Assembly (NCBI GenBank): GCA_021464245.1
Contig: JADCRB010000045.1
Span: forward strand, 830,468 to 894,467
Reading direction: 5' to 3'
Length of the DNA: 64,000 nucleotides
From: Carallia brachiata
Taxonomy: Eukaryota; Streptophyta; Magnoliopsida; Malpighiales; Rhizophoraceae
The stretch's first letter is position 1. Each line of letters begins with the position of its first letter. The position numbers and the translations under genes were made by a program. The notes below the pieces were generated by a model. The model was given only the letters and a program-made list of their open reading frames with translations. It was not told the origin of the DNA and did no database searches. Shown here piece after piece: positions 22,245 through 34,268 of this stretch.

Positions 22245-25200
22245 TTATAATACATCGTCGAGAATGGTGGACGATAACAGCCCTTGAACAAACTCACTTC
22301 TTTTGGCTTTCTCTCTCTGATCCTTTATTGACATGGGTGGTGATGACTTCACATTTCTGTCATGAAAACCCACGGTGTAAGAAATGGATGATAAGGCCAG
22401 AAAAGGCGTCTAAACAGTTATCATATAACAAGAATAGCAATTCACCGATTCATTCTCCTTCAGAGAGGGAAGAACAAGTAATTTAGAACTTTAATTGGGA
22501 TGATTCTCTTATATGAACCGTCAGGCTTTTGCATGACGGCAACCTCAAGTCTCTGAAAAGGACTTGATGGGAGAGGATGAGGTTCCAAACCTCCAACTCT
22601 CCTCTAAAAGAATTTCAAAACATCACTTATCAAATAAAAGGTTCTATATGAATTTCAATAGCAGAACCCCATCCTTCTTTTTCCTTTAGACAAAGCTCTA
22701 GGTTGTATTTAACTTTCACAATCTTTCAAATAATGACAACGTACCGTTCTGAAACCTTCTCATCTGAGATTTTCTTGGACGAGCTGGTTTCAGTCAGAAC
22801 AGAAGGCTGACCACTTGCCAAATCATCAGCCATAGGCAAAATGAATGAAGATAACAATGGATCAGCCGCAGCATTGGACGAGGAAATGATGTAGGAAGAG
22901 CCCCCGAAAAGAGATTGTAAATTTCCTTCTCGTAACTCTCTCCTCAACAAAGAAAGCGTCGAATGAGGTCCACCTTTACGTGATTTCCTCTTGCGGTGCA
23001 TGTATAAACTTGTCAAGGAATTCAACAATATCAAGGTAATACATTTTTTTCTTCTCGATAAAAAATTAAAAATATCAAAGTAATTCTTACATACGGTAAA
23101 GCATTACACAATAAGTACGGGCAAGGCCACAATAAGACTGTCTAGACTCTAGAAGTGTGAAATACCTTTGGCAATGGAAAGAAAACTAAAGCTAAGGCCA
23201 ATGAAAAATGAATCTTAGATAATAAAACTGAAACTAAAGTTATTCAAAAAAATTTCTTACAACCTCGACTGACATTGCCTATAATTCAAAATCTCCTAAG
23301 CCATTTAGTTTACGTTCACAAATTCGTAATGCTCAACAAAATTGCACATTCAAGACCCAATAATGACTCAAAGAAAAAGGATATCTTAAATACATTTCCA
23401 TGTTGCAGCGTTATGTGTGCAACCATATCAACCCCAACCCTCATTGCACAAACTGGACAAACCTGCAAGTAAGGAGCAGACGTTCGTGAGAAAGTACTTA
23501 AAGTTGCATCTTATGTCCTTGGCAATGTCTTTTTGCATCTTTACGACAACAAAGGCTTAATACCAAATTTAATTGAGGTCGACTATATAAACCTTTTCAC
23601 GCCAATCTGTTCTACAATGAACTAAGTTGTGTGAGATCTAATTAATCTAAATTCTTCCTAGCTAAAAATTCCCTAGTCAACCTAGGTAGTCCTCTCTGTC
23701 TCCTCTGGCCAACCACCTGGATTTGGTCTTCTTTGTGACTTGTGATGTTGTGTAATCATCTCGTTGCGAATAATAGACAAGTCTTTAAGTCAAAATCCAT
23801 AAAGATATGGACTGAATCATATTCAAATGAGCTAGAAAACAAGAGTAGGCCAACACTGTAATCATCTCAATTCTAGACCAAGGGCCACACCAGGACTGGA
23901 ACAGAACATCACATATAAAAAGTAACTGGGTAGTTAACCCCGCTTCACATTTGCTGAACTATGGTGTGGTGTTCGTAATTCCAAGTAAAACATCATCTCC
24001 CCCCCCCCCCCCCCCCGGGAAAAAAAAAACAAAAAACCCCCAAAAGAAGATTAATATGACTAAAACAACATAAACAGTGTGGTTGTTCTCTATCTAGTAC
24101 TGGATCTCTTATCTCTATCATTAAATAAAAAACACGTGCACGTCTTGTTGTCAAGAAAACAGAATGCAAAAAGCAAGTTCTCCTTTGCTTTTCCAAAAAC
24201 TCTAGAGTTAAATGACACTCATTTATGCAAGTCTGTATACCAATCATGAGCTCAACTAGTAAATGGGAGGTCTGGTGTATACCCCATTCTTTGCCTCCTT
24301 AGGATGCTCGTCATCAATATGGCAGCACAATCCAACAATATCGTAGTACTCTGAGCAGAATGGGCATGGAAACTCCTCCCTTATATCATCATCTCCATCA
24401 ATTTCTTCAAATCCCATAAACATATCTGTAGTTGCAAATGCTATCAGTTCAAACAGAAGTTTCTTACATTTAAGGATGCATTTGCTAGCTTGCTAAGGAG
24501 AAACCAAACAAATCATTGAAACTTTGACATGTGCCACAGCATTCCAAAAAGCTAGGAAGAGTTCAAGATAGCTTCACCAAGTGGCATGAATTGAAATCTA
24601 AGTACCGAAAAGATATTTCATATTTTTCTTTTCACATATACTTCATGGGATGGAAGGCATCCAGCAAATTCTAGGAAATAAGATCCCCACTTACTGTGCC
24701 CCGAGCCATTCACCTCCACAACTATCAATTTACTAATTTCAGGCTGTCAGCTAAGAGGAGTATTCTCTTTAATTAAGCAGAAAGACTGAGTACTTATTAC
24801 CTTAAGATCATATAAAGATTCTTAATTCCTTTTACTTTATCACAGTAAACGGGCATAATATTGTCACAAGATGGCCTTTTTCATTTTAAAGAATATACCT
24901 GTTGCCTCCATTTCCCCATCTATGTAGGCAGAACCACCGACCTCACTAAAATTGAAGTATTTCCCTATTCAAAAGTCTCAAAAGACCCAAAAATTTAGAT
25001 TAAAAAAAAAGAAGAAACTTTTGCAAAGAACCCACTTTCTTAATTCCGTCCATGTTCTTATGAACAAGCCAAAACAAAGCATTAAAAAAAAGGGTTTTCC
25101 ACTCTTTACTCAATTTAGTTTAACAGACTAATAATAGAACATTTCAATATAAAAAAAAATGACGACTTAGTTACCTGGGGTCTCAAATTAATGAAAAAGA

Positions 25201-25384
25201 ATCCAACTTTTAACACTTTAGCAACCATTACACCCCGTTTTCTATCATTTTCTCAGCAACCAAACACAAACGTTTCGAGAAACGAATCATATACAAAAAA
25301 AAGCTCACCAGATCGCGAATGAAGAGCTGATTGGTATCGCTTAGAAGCCGAAGAGAGACGCACGCTCCACGAATCAGCATCCAT
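22245..25384 (-). CDS. DI19: Drought-induced 19 (Di19) zinc-finger protein, with an AT-AC intron
   Basis: Nuclear Cys2/His2-type regulator of drought and salt responses. Exons in transcript order: 25384-25309, 24425-24283, 23462-23385, 23001-22745, 22356-22245; 666 bases, 221 residues, the family size. Start MDADSWSVRLSSASKRYQS is diagnostic. Two zinc fingers: C46-P-F-C49 with HIDDEH, and C75-P-V-C78 with HITLQHG. A basic nuclear-localisation stretch MHRKRKSRKGG begins at 100, followed by the Di19 C-terminal region (STLSLLRRELREGNLQSLFG) and the conserved end EFVQGLLSSTILDDVL. The exon 3/4 junction fits no GT-AG pair. It is exact if the intron (23384-23002 on the minus strand) runs from ATATCCTTTTT to AC with a TTCCTTGAC branch site, the U12-type AT-AC signature, and the summed exons are then a multiple of three. 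Other junctions are GT-AG. Confidence 0.93.
23002..23384 (-). other. U12-type AT-AC intron of Di19
   Basis: 383 bases. 5' splice site AAG|ATATCCTTTTT; branch-site element TTCCTTGAC at 23012-23020 on the minus strand; 3' end TTTATAC|ATG. The branch A lies about 11 bases from the 3' end with no competing AC in between. This matches the minor-spliceosome consensus (ATATCCTT; TTCCTTRAC) essentially perfectly. Confidence 0.9.
23999..24016. repeat. 18-base C homopolymer in a Di19 intron
   Basis: Uninterrupted run of C followed by GGG and an A run; unusual in an AT-rich plant intron. Its true length is likely to be hard to sequence. Confidence 0.8.
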
Positions 25385-27549
25385 AGCTAGCACCTTACTT
25401 TTTTTAAAAAAAAAATTAACCTTAATTTTCTCAAAATTCCGACAATTTCCGTGAATCGACGCCCCTCAAAACTTTACCAGACCCAGATGTGGAAAAACGT
25501 TTCTTTTTCTCAGAAGACTGGTGGATGAACGATTTTGAAAAAATCTGTTATCAAAATGAGAAATTTCGACCAAATTACTGGTTAATTGCAAGGAAATGAC
25601 GATATTTTATAAAGTAGGTTTTTGAGGCTTTTTTTCATCAATTTTTTTTTTCCTGCCCTTTTTTTGTGAGAAATAATGAGCAGCTATGGTTTCCTCTCTG
25701 TTCTCCTTCTGTGTCATAAATCATAATATATAAAATAATAAAAATTTTGAGAAGTTGGATTTTAGTTTTTTTTTAAGACAAAAAAAAAACAAAACAAAAC
25801 AAATGACAAGTGTGAGGTGAGTTTTTGGTTTTGCAAGGAAAGAAAACTGGTTCCAGTTGTGATTTTCGTTTGTCTTATTATTTGTTTGGTTGATTTGCAC
25901 GTGTGCGGGTCTGTTTTAGGATGATATATGTTTTATTTTTTATTATTTTAATTTGTTAAATCGTAAATTATATAATAAATTTTTTATTTGTAAGTTTTAT
26001 GTTATTTTAAGAATTAATAATTGAAATTTTAAGAATAATATTGTAAATTTTTTACTTACGGAGAGATTTTTTTGAGAGATTTATAGTGTATTTGGATTGA
26101 GAAAAAAAAGTGTAGAAATGAAATGAATGAGAAAAAAAATAGTGTGAAAAATAAATTATTTAGATAAGTAAAGAAAGTATCGAAAAAAATAAACAATAAT
26201 TTGTAAGAGAAAAAATAATTAAAAAAATAAATTATTTAGATAAAAAAAGAAGTGTAGAAAAATAAAGTATAAAAAAAGAAAAATTTACGTTTGAATTGGA
26301 TGTGAGAAAAAAAAAATTGGGAAAAAGAAGAGGAAGATAATGCGATGGAAAACTGTAACCTTTTATTTTTTTTCTTTTTGTGTGTATTACTATTAACTAA
26401 CAGAGGTATTATTGGTCATGAATTTTTGGTTAATTGTTGTTGTGGTATTTACCAGCCGTTGCAGACATGATTAGATTGATTGCCATCAAAAACAAAAGGA
26501 GGGTGATGAATGAATTATTGTTGTGTATCATAAACGTGCACACACTCTCATCAAATATTTTTCACAATTTATGTCAAAAAAAAAAAATTTCACAATTTGA
26601 ATTTCGGTAATTAAAATTAAAATTGTGGAAAATATTTCCTTTTTTGAACATAAAAAAGGATCATTACTGAAATGTAAATTTTTTTAATAAAAATGAGTAT
26701 AAAAAGAGTTGACTTCATACTTGATAAAAAAATATTACTGTCTATTATACATTCTCACCATACATACACCTCTAAACCAAAGTCTATGATATTTTTGCGA
26801 AATGAAACGCTAGAAGGTAAAAATGACAGAACCTTGTTTATTGATAAAAAAATTAAAATAATTTTTATTTATTTAAATCTCGTTCAATTATTTTTAAAGG
26901 ACAGTCTCACAACTCAAATATTATTAAATTTAACAAATATTTTCTAAATTTAATTAAAATAATAATAAAATTTAAACTAATAACTGTATTTCTGTACCAC
27001 GTCAAATAATTAAGACCAATGAAAATACTGTTAAGATTCCAACTAAATTATACAGAAAAAGATATATTTAATAATCATCAGGCCGTCATTTCGGATAATA
27101 AAATGACAGAACTCAGACCTATCTGATTGAAGTTCCACCTCTGCCTAAGTGAACCCATTCACGGGGCACCATAAATCCAAAATGCAAGTTTTTTTTTTTT
27201 TTTTGGTTATTTTTAACTGAATGCAAGTTATCGCCCTGCGACTCTGCGAGCATAAGCGACGATAATCCCTTGGCATGCGGCATCACAAAATTTTGAGACC
27301 AGAATTTTACGTTTAATTAATGTTTACGTGAATTTGGCATAATTTTATTGGTAAAGGTATATAGGCTTTGAGAAAGATGAATTGAAAAATTGATCGAATT
27401 ATTTTTTATATACATATTTTATAAATTTATTGTCTATTAAAATTAATAATTTTATTTATCATAAATTTTTAAAATTAAATATAAATAAATTACAAAGTTT
27501 ACAATCAAATTAATATATATAAGGCTTAATTTAATTTACACTCAACAAA
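25385..27549. other. Divergent spacer, Di19 side
   Basis: Promoter of Di19 followed by very AT-rich sequence. At about 26090-26310 a short unit (GAAAAATAAATTATTTAGATA) occurs twice among A-rich degenerate repeats. No gene seen. Confidence 0.45.
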
Positions 27550-27909
27550 TCTTTTTACGTCGATTAAACTTTTTCTAATTGTTTTCATTATTTATAAAGA
27601 GCCCTGTTAAGCAATTAGGAATGAGAAAATGAGATCTAATAAGATTTGAACCCTTCATTTATTAATTAAGAGACATTCCCTCAATCAGTTGAACAAATAA
27701 TTAACTTCATTTTTCTGTAATCTGTAATATCTTTTTACGTCGATTAAACTTTTCTCTAATTGTTTTCATTATTTATAAAGAGCCATGTTGAGCAATTAGA
27801 GATGAAAAAATGAGATTTAATAAGATTTGAACCCTTCATTTATTAATTAAGAGACATTACCTCAATCAGTTGAGTAAATACTTAACCTCACTTTTCTGTA
27901 ATCTGTAAT
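27550..27909 (-). repeat. Tandem pair of SINE-like (tRNA-derived-looking) repeats
   Basis: Two adjacent copies of about 180 bases (27550-27729, 27730-27909), roughly 90% alike. On the minus strand each has a box-A-like TTCAACTGATTGAGG and a box-B-like GGGTTCAAATCTT about 45 bases on, as in plant SINE heads. I see no coding sequence. Tandem arrangement suggests local duplication after insertion. Confidence 0.55.
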
Positions 27910-28325
27910 TTTACTTAATACAGAAAAGTAGGAATGATTATGTAATTTATTGGGCCCACAATTGGAGCTCTCCGGTCCGGGTCCCGCCCAACGGTTCGCC
28001 GGTTTGGCCAACAAACAAGCAAAGCAAAATGCCTTCCATTCTAACTTCTAAATTAATACCGCAAAAAATTCCAAATCTCCTCGCCGGGCACGTGACCACC
28101 GCCATCTTCCGCCACCGCGTTCCGGATCTCCGACACGTGACCTCCGATTCTCCTCCTCCCTTCGAGAGCATTGTTTCAACCTACTAAGATCTATTGACTT
28201 CTTTCTCGGATCCGAACCTTCTCGATGTTTTGATTTTCTTTCTTTCTTTTTTTTTTTTGTAAAACATTTGCCTAAAAGTTTAGAAAGAGTTTTTTTTTTT
28301 TGTTTGATATAAAAAAGTTTCGGTT
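27910..28325. promoter_or_regulatory. Promoter and 5' leader region of the SYP4 gene
   Basis: GC-richer stretch with two GNCACGTGAC-like sites (CACGTGACC near 28090, ACACGTGACC near 28133), G-box/ABRE-type cores, then a T-rich leader up to the ATG at 28326. Function inferred from position. Confidence 0.4.
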
Positions 28326-31300
28326 ATGGCAACGAGGAATCGGACGTTGATATTCCGCAAGTACAGGGATGCGTTGAAGAGCGTTAGGGTTCCGGCCACC
28401 TCGTCGGCGTCGACGCAGCCGTTTGCCTCAACGAGCTCCGCCGGCGGTCCGGTCGAGATCGAGTTGGTCAGCACCTCCTTACTCAATTCCAATCGGTCCT
28501 ACGCTCCCCTCAGCACGGAGGATCCCGGCAATTCAAGGTGCATAAAATTGTAATCCTTTTATTCAGCAGCATGCAGAATCTCGGGATCTATACTCAACTT
28601 AAATGCTTCTATTTTTTTTTTCTAATTTTGTAATTTTAATTTTGTTAAGTTTCTTGAGTTGTGAGATTGGAAAAGGTGGAAAGAAAATGCTTTAAGGCAG
28701 TAGAGTTTAAAGTCGTGAGCTTATAGTTTAAATGACAGTGATAATATGTCAGTAAAAGAGAGGAAAGGCTTTGAACTGTTGACTTTCCCAACTGTCGTCC
28801 TCCTCGGTCTAGGATATCTCAAAAAAAAAAAAAAAAAAGTGGTAGAGTTTAAAAGAATTTGAGAGAATGTGATTGTTGTGATTTCAACTTTGTGATGGTT
28901 TATGTTTGTGGTAATTTCATGTGAATTTTTACTAGGAATAGACTCGGCTATGATCAGTGAGGTTTGAACTTGTTGGCTGTGTATTAATGGAAGTGAACAT
29001 TGGGTAGATTTCACAACTCGGGTTGCGATCCGACTTATTGATTTGAGGACTGAAAGCAGGAGCGCTGATATTGAGGAATTGTTTGGAAAAGATGATTCTT
29101 GGTTCGTGTGGGATCAAGATATTTTAGAATGTACAGTTTATTGCTGTAGGTGCTTGCGAGAAACTTTGCCTCCTTTTATGTGTGAGTTCGAGAGATTTTA
29201 GGATGTACCATTTGTTGCTGTGGTTGCAAGAAACTTTTTCCACCTTGTGTTGGAAGTGGGAATCTGCATCAATAGCAGTTCGATTTGTGAAATGACTTGA
29301 AGGAAGATTTATGGCTTTTGAGATCATGGATAAATTCTTCTTGAGTGGCACCTGGTAGTTTTTGAACTTTAAGAACTTTTTATAGTTTATGCAAATTATG
29401 GCAACAAATGAGATGCTTGATTGGGAGGTGATGAAGGAATGGGGGATGGTTCTATTTCAAATTCAATACAAATAATAGACACATTGGTGGCTTGATATTT
29501 TTGGAACTGTTTTTCCTAAACAACTTTTTGTGTGCTTTATTGTCATATTTTTTTCAGGTAAGTGCTTACTCTGTAATGTTATGGTATATAGGTTAAACAC
29601 TGTTGTCTTTCTGCAGTAAAGGTATAAATTACGGTTGGCCTACCACCAGCTTGGGTAGATGTGTCCGAAGAGATAGCAGCAAATGTACAAGGTGCACGGA
29701 CTAAAATGGCAGAGTTAGCCAAGGCCCATGCCAAAGCTTTGATGCCTTCGTTTGGAGATGGTAGAGAGGATCAACACATGATTGCGTCTCTAACCCAAGA
29801 GATTACTGATCTTATAAGAAAATCAGAGAAGAAATTACAAAGGCTTTCTGCAGCTGGGCCTTCTGAAGATTCAAATGTTAGGAAAAATGTTCAGGTATGA
29901 CCTGATAGATGTTATGTGCATGGTTCCCCCCCCCCGGTTTTTTCAGCATGTAATATGTTGATCCTCTTCCATCTCTATGTAATTCCCTTTGAAAGTCTTG
30001 GTTACCTTGAACTACCCATTCTTTGCTGTTTTTGTGGCCAGTTTAGTCAGTTGGAGATAGTGTGTTCATATTCTTTTTTGTACTGATTCAATTGTAAATC
30101 ATGGCTTATTAATTGATGATTCCATAGTTTGACCTCAACTTGTGAACTTGGTGATTCAAAGTCTTGCCATTTGGCAATATGAATAGAGGCATTCTAGTGC
30201 ATTAGGCTTCCATAATGTGAGGTTTGTTGAAGGGCCAAATGGACGTAGTCTTACTCTCACAAAGAGTTATTTCCACGACTAAAACCTGCAGCCTCTAGGT
30301 CACAATGGAGTTACCTTATCATTGCACCAAGGCTCGTACTTCAATATTTAAATGCAAAATGAAAATTATCCTTTTGTGGTGGGATGGCCTTCTAAATTTG
30401 TGCTCAACTTTGCAATCTGATGCTGCAGCGTTCCCTTGCAACCGACCTTCAGAACCTTTCAATGGAACTACGGAAGAAACAGTCAATGTACTTGAAGCGT
30501 CTTAGGCAACAAACGGAGGTTTGATAATCTTTTTTTTTTTTGTTTTTGGTTTGGCAATTCCTGTCTTGTTTTATCAAGCATGATTTTAAATGGTCTCCAA
30601 TTCTTCTCCATTTCATTGCTTATGAGAAACTGAATGTCTTTAGTAACTAGTGGCTGATGGATCATGCCATTCTAATATTTTCTTGCATTGTTGTTTTATT
30701 TTCTAATGCAGGGTCAAGATGGGGTTGACTTAGAGATGAATCTAAATGGTAGAATAAGAATGGATGATGACAATTTGGATGACATGGTATACCTTTTGTT
30801 CAAGACCTCCCTACCTACTTTTACTGTTTGTTCAAGAAACAGTATTTAATGATTCTAGATTCCATGACACATTAGGTGTTTACCGAGCATCAAATGGCGA
30901 AGCTGAAAAAGGGTGAGGAATTTACGGTTGAACGGGAAAGAGAAATCCAACAGGCAAGTGACAGCTCTTTGTATGTTGTTTCTGGGTCTTAGCACCAACA
31001 TAATTTTGTCTCTTTCATATTTTTATTAACAAAAATCTTTTGTTTTCTAATTGTTTCTTTCACCATCTTCTTTATGTGATTTGTTTCCTTAACTGTTTAT
31101 CATTTGTAGGTTGTGGAATCAGTAAATGAGCTTGCTCAGATTATGAAGGACTTATCAGTACTCGTGATAGACCAGGTTAGAAGCTTTATCTCTCTCTTGA
31201 GTACGACATTCTTCTTCTCCAATCATTATCAGTTGATTGAATTTTTCTCCAAACAGGGAACCATTGTTGATAGAATAGACCATAACATTCAGAACGTCGC

Positions 31301-31607
31301 ATCTACAGTCGAGGAGGGACTTAAACAGCTGCAAAAGGTGCCCTTTCTCATCCTTCTTGATAACCATTTTTGTCTGCCCCTCTCTCTCTTTCTCTATTTC
31401 TCTCTCTCACACCTGAGATGCGCACGGATACACACTCCCACCCACAAAAGCACATGATTGTCCATGGTAAGACTATGGCTAATGGATCGACTCTGGCAGG
31501 CAGAGAGAACACAAAAACAAGGGGGCATGGTGATGTGTGCAACAGTTCTTGTTATCATGTGCTTTATCATGCTGGTCCTATTAATCCTCAAGGAGATATT
31601 CTTGTGA
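28326..31607 (+). CDS. SYP43: Qa-SNARE syntaxin of the SYP4 (SYP41/SYP43, TLG2-like) group, with a one-base insertion
   Basis: Target-membrane SNARE of the trans-Golgi network for secretory and vacuolar traffic. Exons: 28326-28537, 29617-29894, 30429-30518, 30712-30786, 30876-30953, 31110-31175, 31257-31337, 31500-31607. Start MATRNRTLIFRKYRDALKSV; NRSYAPLSTEDPGNS; ARTKMAELAKAHAKALMPSF in the Habc region; SNARE motif about 235-297 with the zero-layer Gln in VIDQGTIVDRID; C-terminal anchor MVMCATVLVIMCFIMLVLL. Two oddities. Exon 2 reads GGTATAAATTACGG where the family needs G-I/T-I-T-V-G; one extra A at about 29624-29630 shifts the frame so that LPPAWVDVSEEI is not read. Removing it gives 987 bases, 328 residues. 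Intron 5 has a GC donor (CAG|GCAAGT). SYP41 versus SYP43 cannot be decided here. Confidence 0.92.
30954..31109 (+). other. GC-AG intron of the SYP4 gene
   Basis: Donor CAG|GCAAGT and acceptor TTTGTAG. No GT donor keeps the family-conserved EREREIQQ-VVESVNEL junction. GC donors with a strong AG|GCAAGT context are a known minor class spliced by the U2 spliceosome. Confidence 0.85.
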
Positions 31608-32473
31608 TTGGCGAGCATATATATTACGCACTCAGCATGACCTTTCTCTGCAACGTCAACATGGTCATGGAGATACCGATGTACCTTGCCCGGCAGAATC
31701 CTGAGTAGTTTGGATCCCGCAACTACGTACACCACAGTAATCAAACCACCTTACTTTTTGTTCCTTTCGGTTTACATAATTTTGTGGGGAAAGGGTAGAG
31801 CTCGTTGCAGGTAAACGAATACCCCAGACAATGTATAGATTTGAGAATGTTGCTCACTTGCAATGTACCTATAATTCATTCTTTTGATATGAGGTCGGCG
31901 TCTAGTTTTAGTTTCCCCGAATGCTCCTGTCGTGGAGACGAGGCTTTTTTTTTTATGGATTGTATCAATTTTTTAAATATAATGAAAAAGAAATGATATC
32001 CCACTTTTTCCTCATCTTTTTCCTTTTTCTTGGTCCAAATATCACATGGCAATATATCCTTTTGTTCATATTGACATTGAACATGAGCATGTGGCAACAT
32101 CACATTGAATCCCTATCTTTATTGTACACTAAAGAAAGTTTCACAGGACCGGAGACTTTTTACATTTTAATTAAAAAAAAATTGACAACTTTACTTAAAT
32201 AGTTTTAAAAAGTTGAATACTACAATTCATGAAAAATGAAAGAACTGGCAAACTGTGCTGTTAGATGAAGTTGTATAGTTACTTGTTACATATTTGAAAT
32301 CACATGATATTACTCTTCAATTAATCCACCATTTCTTGGTGACGTCTAATATTGGATGGGAGAATATATCTGGCTTGCAGGTTTTATTCAGGAAGAATGG
32401 GCTAAGAATTACAATAAATAAGTGAATGGTTGATAAAGTAACGGGAGGAAGCTAAAACTTGAAAGAACTAGCT
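31608..32473. other. Convergent 3' region between SYP4 and DPD1
   Basis: 3' UTRs of both genes and AT-rich spacer. No gene or clear repeat. Confidence 0.5.
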
Positions 32474-34268
32474 TCAATTATTCTTCTTTGAATTGGTGAA
32501 ATCCAAAGGAGTGAAAGATTTTCTGACTAGACCAGGAAGTGGCAGCTTCAGATCGAAAGTCAGCCTCCGAAAAACTGATGATAATACTTTCACATCTGAC
32601 ATGGCTCTGTGAGCTGATCCAACGAATTTGATGTTGTACTTTCTACTAAGAGCTTCCAGAGAAATTTTCCCAGAAGCCTTCAAACCTGTTAACAATGTCA
32701 AGACAAAGCTTTTGAGTATCTTCTCAAAACAACTTGCAGAGTGAACATGCAGAGGTATAAGCATATGCACGTGGAGGAACGGATGGAGGGATTGGAACCT
32801 TCAGCCTTGAAAACTTCGCGTGCCAGTGGTACCGTGTCTAGAAAAAGCCAATTAGAAGGAATATTGACAGAGCAACGATTAAATCCCTTCATCAGAAAGG
32901 GTACATCAAAAGTATGAGCATTATGAGCCACCAAAAGTACATAGCCACCCGGTTTTTGCCGGCTACTGATGAACCGCAAAAGTATTGGTATCAGCTCTCC
33001 CATCCTACAAAAAGTTTTCAAGAACATTTAGAAGTTCCACCAAAATAAACACTTCGCATATATGGACTCCAAAGCAAAACTGTTTTATTCTGCATTTATT
33101 TCCCAAATGACAATCTTTCCATCTACCATTCTACCTGAAAAGAGGAACCTACATGTCACCATAGAAGACCTTCATGGTGGCATGGAGTCACCAACACCCA
33201 AATTATCTCAGCGATACATGCTCAATACAACCTTACTATTACTTTGGTATATCACTTGTTCGCTTCATCACTTTCTACTACATAAGTGCAGTCCCTCACC
33301 TTCTACTAGATCAGACACTGAAAAGATATTCTGACCAGCAAATTGCACACTGTCATTATGCATAAAGATGCAGCAGAGCTACATAGAAGTTTTCACATCA
33401 TACAAATACCTAAGCCTCCGACCCATGTAAGTTCCTCAAGGTCCTATGTGCTGATACCAATGAGAAGGGCATAGTGTTACATATCCGATGTAATGCAATA
33501 CGCCAAACTTAGGATCACACTTGAACCCCCTTGCAAATAGCTCTCCCCCTCCCTCCCCCTTCCACCACCACTGGGGGTGGGGGGCCAAAAAAAAAAAAGC
33601 CAACCCTAAAGAAAGTAAATCACACAGTTTACCAACCATGGAAGAGCATATGGTAAAATTATCATCAGTTAATGGCAATACCTTGGGACTTCAGGTCTGC
33701 ATACCATATGAGTTGTAATGCCATGAATATGTGAATTAGGAACATAGCGTTCAGGATTTACTAGAGACTGGAAAGTGCTGTTTTGACCTCCTTTGAGATC
33801 TTGGAGTGCAATCTCAATTATTTGGTCATACTCTCTGCTAAACCCAGTGGTCTCAATATCAAAGACAATCACTGTCATAAGCTCAACCAAGTCTTTGTTC
33901 TCGGCAATCTTTTCTCGAATATCACAGTCTCGAATTTTCTGGAATTCATTTGCTTCGATTTTATTTACACTCAATGTATTGCTAGCTGAAAGTTTGTTGT
34001 CCAAAACTTCATCCTTGATGTCAGTATGTTCACTGCTTTTTGCAGTTTTGCCACTTCCTTCTGTGTTTGTACTTACAGGTCTTTTAATCCATCTTTTGCT
34101 GTATCCTCCTTCAAGCGCATTGAATTTCGAAGCAAGCAGCCTAAAGTTGGAACTGTTTCCACAAGTCCTATCAATACTATGAGAGCCTTCTTGCCAAAAG
34201 TTAGCTATGGTATGGATTCTACATCTGGGAAATTGCAGCATTGACAAGCACATGGTAACTGTCCTCAT
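32474..34268 (-). CDS. DPD1: Organellar exonuclease DPD1 (DEDDh family)
   Basis: Mg-dependent 3'-5' exonuclease that degrades plastid and mitochondrial DNA, notably in pollen and senescing leaves. Exons in transcript order: 34268-33682, 33004-32799, 32685-32474; 1005 bases, 334 residues. The first about 55 residues (MRTVTMCLSMLQFPRCRIHT...) are rich in Arg/Ser and low in acidic residues, as in an organelle transit peptide; KRWIKRPV is a DPD1 hallmark. Catalytic motifs: ExoI VFDIETTG (D137, E139), ExoII VAHNAHTFDVPFL (D229), ExoIII GSAHRAMSDV (H290, D295), so all DEDDh residues are present. C-terminal FDLKLPLPGLVRKSF also matches. The exon 2 donor (GCTGAAG|GTTCCA) is weak; it was chosen because it gives the family spacing. 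An in-frame ATG five codons later (MCLSML) is an alternative start. Confidence 0.92.

Noticed and set aside
22500..22620. Alternative last exon of Di19 after 22745
   Set aside because: It gives no family match, whereas 22356-22245 gives the conserved KDQREKAKRSEFVQGLL ending in the right phase.
31394..31744. Open frames of over 110 residues around the SYP4 last exon, both strands
   Set aside because: Shadows of the conserved transmembrane exon; no similarity to known proteins and no splice or start support.
32760..32800. Longer DPD1 exon 2 ending after ...EGSNPSI
   Set aside because: It would lengthen the loop by six residues compared with the family; the shorter donor gives exact family spacing, though its sequence is weak.
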